From positions 1 through 6,899 of the forward strand of contig CABIYF010000054.1 of assembly GCA_902362875.1 (NCBI GenBank): a stretch of 6,899 nucleotides of DNA. Reading direction: 5' to 3'. Shown in pieces: positions 6,529 through 6,899 of this stretch; position 1 is the first letter of the stretch; each line of letters opens with the position of its first letter. The position numbers and the translations under genes are program-made. A model generated the notes under the pieces. It was not told the DNA's origin. It worked only from the letters and a program-made list of their open reading frames with translations, and did not search any database. The stretch comes from Eubacteriaceae bacterium. Lineage in GTDB: Bacteria; Bacillota; Clostridia; Lachnospirales; Lachnospiraceae.

Positions 6529-6600
6529 TGACTCCAACGGGATTTGAACCCGTGTTACCGCCGTGAAAGGGCGGTGTCTTAACCACTTGACCATGGAGCC
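6529..6600 (-). tRNA. tRNA-Glu (anticodon TTC)
   Basis: This 72-nt cloverleaf has acceptor stem GGCTCCA/TGGAGTC (one G-U), anticodon stem CCGCC/GGCGG, anticodon TTC at 6567-6565 and discriminator A73. CCA is not encoded. The charged tRNA would also serve tetrapyrrole synthesis where that route exists. Confidence 0.96.
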
Positions 6601-6609
6601 TTATTCTTT

Positions 6610-6646
6610 GACCGCTTCACGGTCTGTGCAGTATCTTAAATACTAC
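6610..6646 (-). other. Two short hairpins in the tRNA-Asn to tRNA-Glu spacer
   Basis: On the minus strand a 7-bp stem (6646-6640 with 6634-6628) and a 5-bp stem (6624-6620 with 6614-6610) fill the 50-nt spacer. Neither is followed by a U-run, so they are more likely processing structures than terminators. Confidence 0.4.
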
Positions 6647-6650
6647 GAAA

Positions 6651-6723
6651 CTCCCCGAGCCGGGCTCGAACCAGCGACAGCACGGTTAACAGCCGTGTGC
6701 TCTACCAACTGAGCTATCGAGGA
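6651..6723 (-). tRNA. tRNA-Asn (anticodon GTT)
   Basis: This 73-nt cloverleaf has acceptor stem TCCTCGA/TCGGGGA (one U-G), anticodon stem CACGG/CCGTG, anticodon GTT at 6690-6688 and discriminator G73, as expected for asparagine. CCA is not encoded. It is the first tRNA after the 23S gene, 87 nt downstream of its 3' end. Confidence 0.96.
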
Positions 6724-6810
6724 TTATTATAAGGTCTATAAATATTATATCATATACCTTCAAAACAACATACAAGAACTATTCTACATCTTCCACACTC
6801 TGCCTTCTTT

Positions 6811-6899
6811 GGTTAAAGCCTCGACCGATTAGTAACAGTCAGCTCCATGCGTTACCGCACTTCCACCTCTGCCCTATCTACCTCGTCGTCTTCAAGGGG
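6811..6899 (-). rRNA. 23S ribosomal RNA, 3' end (partial)
   Basis: Read on the minus strand, the sequence ends TACTAATCGGTCGAGG followed by CTTTAACC, the conserved 3' terminus of bacterial 23S rRNA. The upstream part, containing GACGACGAGGTAGATAGGGC, is the conserved region near the 3' end of domain VI. The gene continues beyond the right edge of the window. The exact mature 3' end is uncertain by a few bases. Confidence 0.93.

Noticed and set aside
6744..6749. Minus-strand TATAAT between 23S and tRNA-Asn as a separate tRNA promoter
   Set aside because: No acceptable -35 at proper spacing; the spacer is simply AT-rich and the tRNAs are better explained as part of the rRNA transcript.

Overview
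The window looks like chromosomal DNA from a low-GC Gram-positive anaerobe, most likely a clostridial gut lineage such as Lachnospiraceae. The reasons are AT-rich sequence, strong AGGAGG-type ribosome binding sites, Firmicutes-style PTS genes and regulators, and a 23S rRNA 3' end and tRNAs of clostridial type. The family guess comes from overall impression, not from a search.

Left and centre, all on the plus strand (1-6106), is a mannitol uptake and catabolism locus. A LacI-family repressor gene (128-1204) is followed by a 186-bp control region and then four genes in the order mtlF (EIIA), mtlA (EIICB), mtlD (mannitol-1-phosphate 5-dehydrogenase) and mtlR (PRD-domain activator). Mannitol would enter through MtlA and be phosphorylated via HPr -> MtlF His67 -> MtlA Cys394. 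MtlD would oxidise the mannitol-1-phosphate to fructose-6-phosphate for glycolysis, and MtlR would sense PTS phosphorylation and switch on the operon. The control region holds a good sigma-A-like promoter, an inverted repeat centred near -61 (candidate activator site) and a perfect CG-centred palindrome just after the predicted start of transcription (candidate LacI/CcpA-type operator). Control therefore appears dual. A strong hairpin separates mtlFA from mtlDR.

Right of the operon, 6107-6309 is a convergent terminator region with several overlapping hairpins. From 6310 to the end, everything is on the minus strand: the 3' end of a 23S rRNA gene, then tRNA-Asn, tRNA-Glu, tRNA-Cys and initiator tRNA-fMet, closed by an intrinsic terminator. 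There is no room for a 5S gene directly after this 23S.

Nothing here is a clearly new system. The most unusual points are the shortened MtlR (no EIIA domain and two of the four usual PRD histidines replaced), the paired LacI/MtlR control of a mannitol operon, and the missing 5S gene. No CRISPR array, insertion sequence or phage feature was seen.
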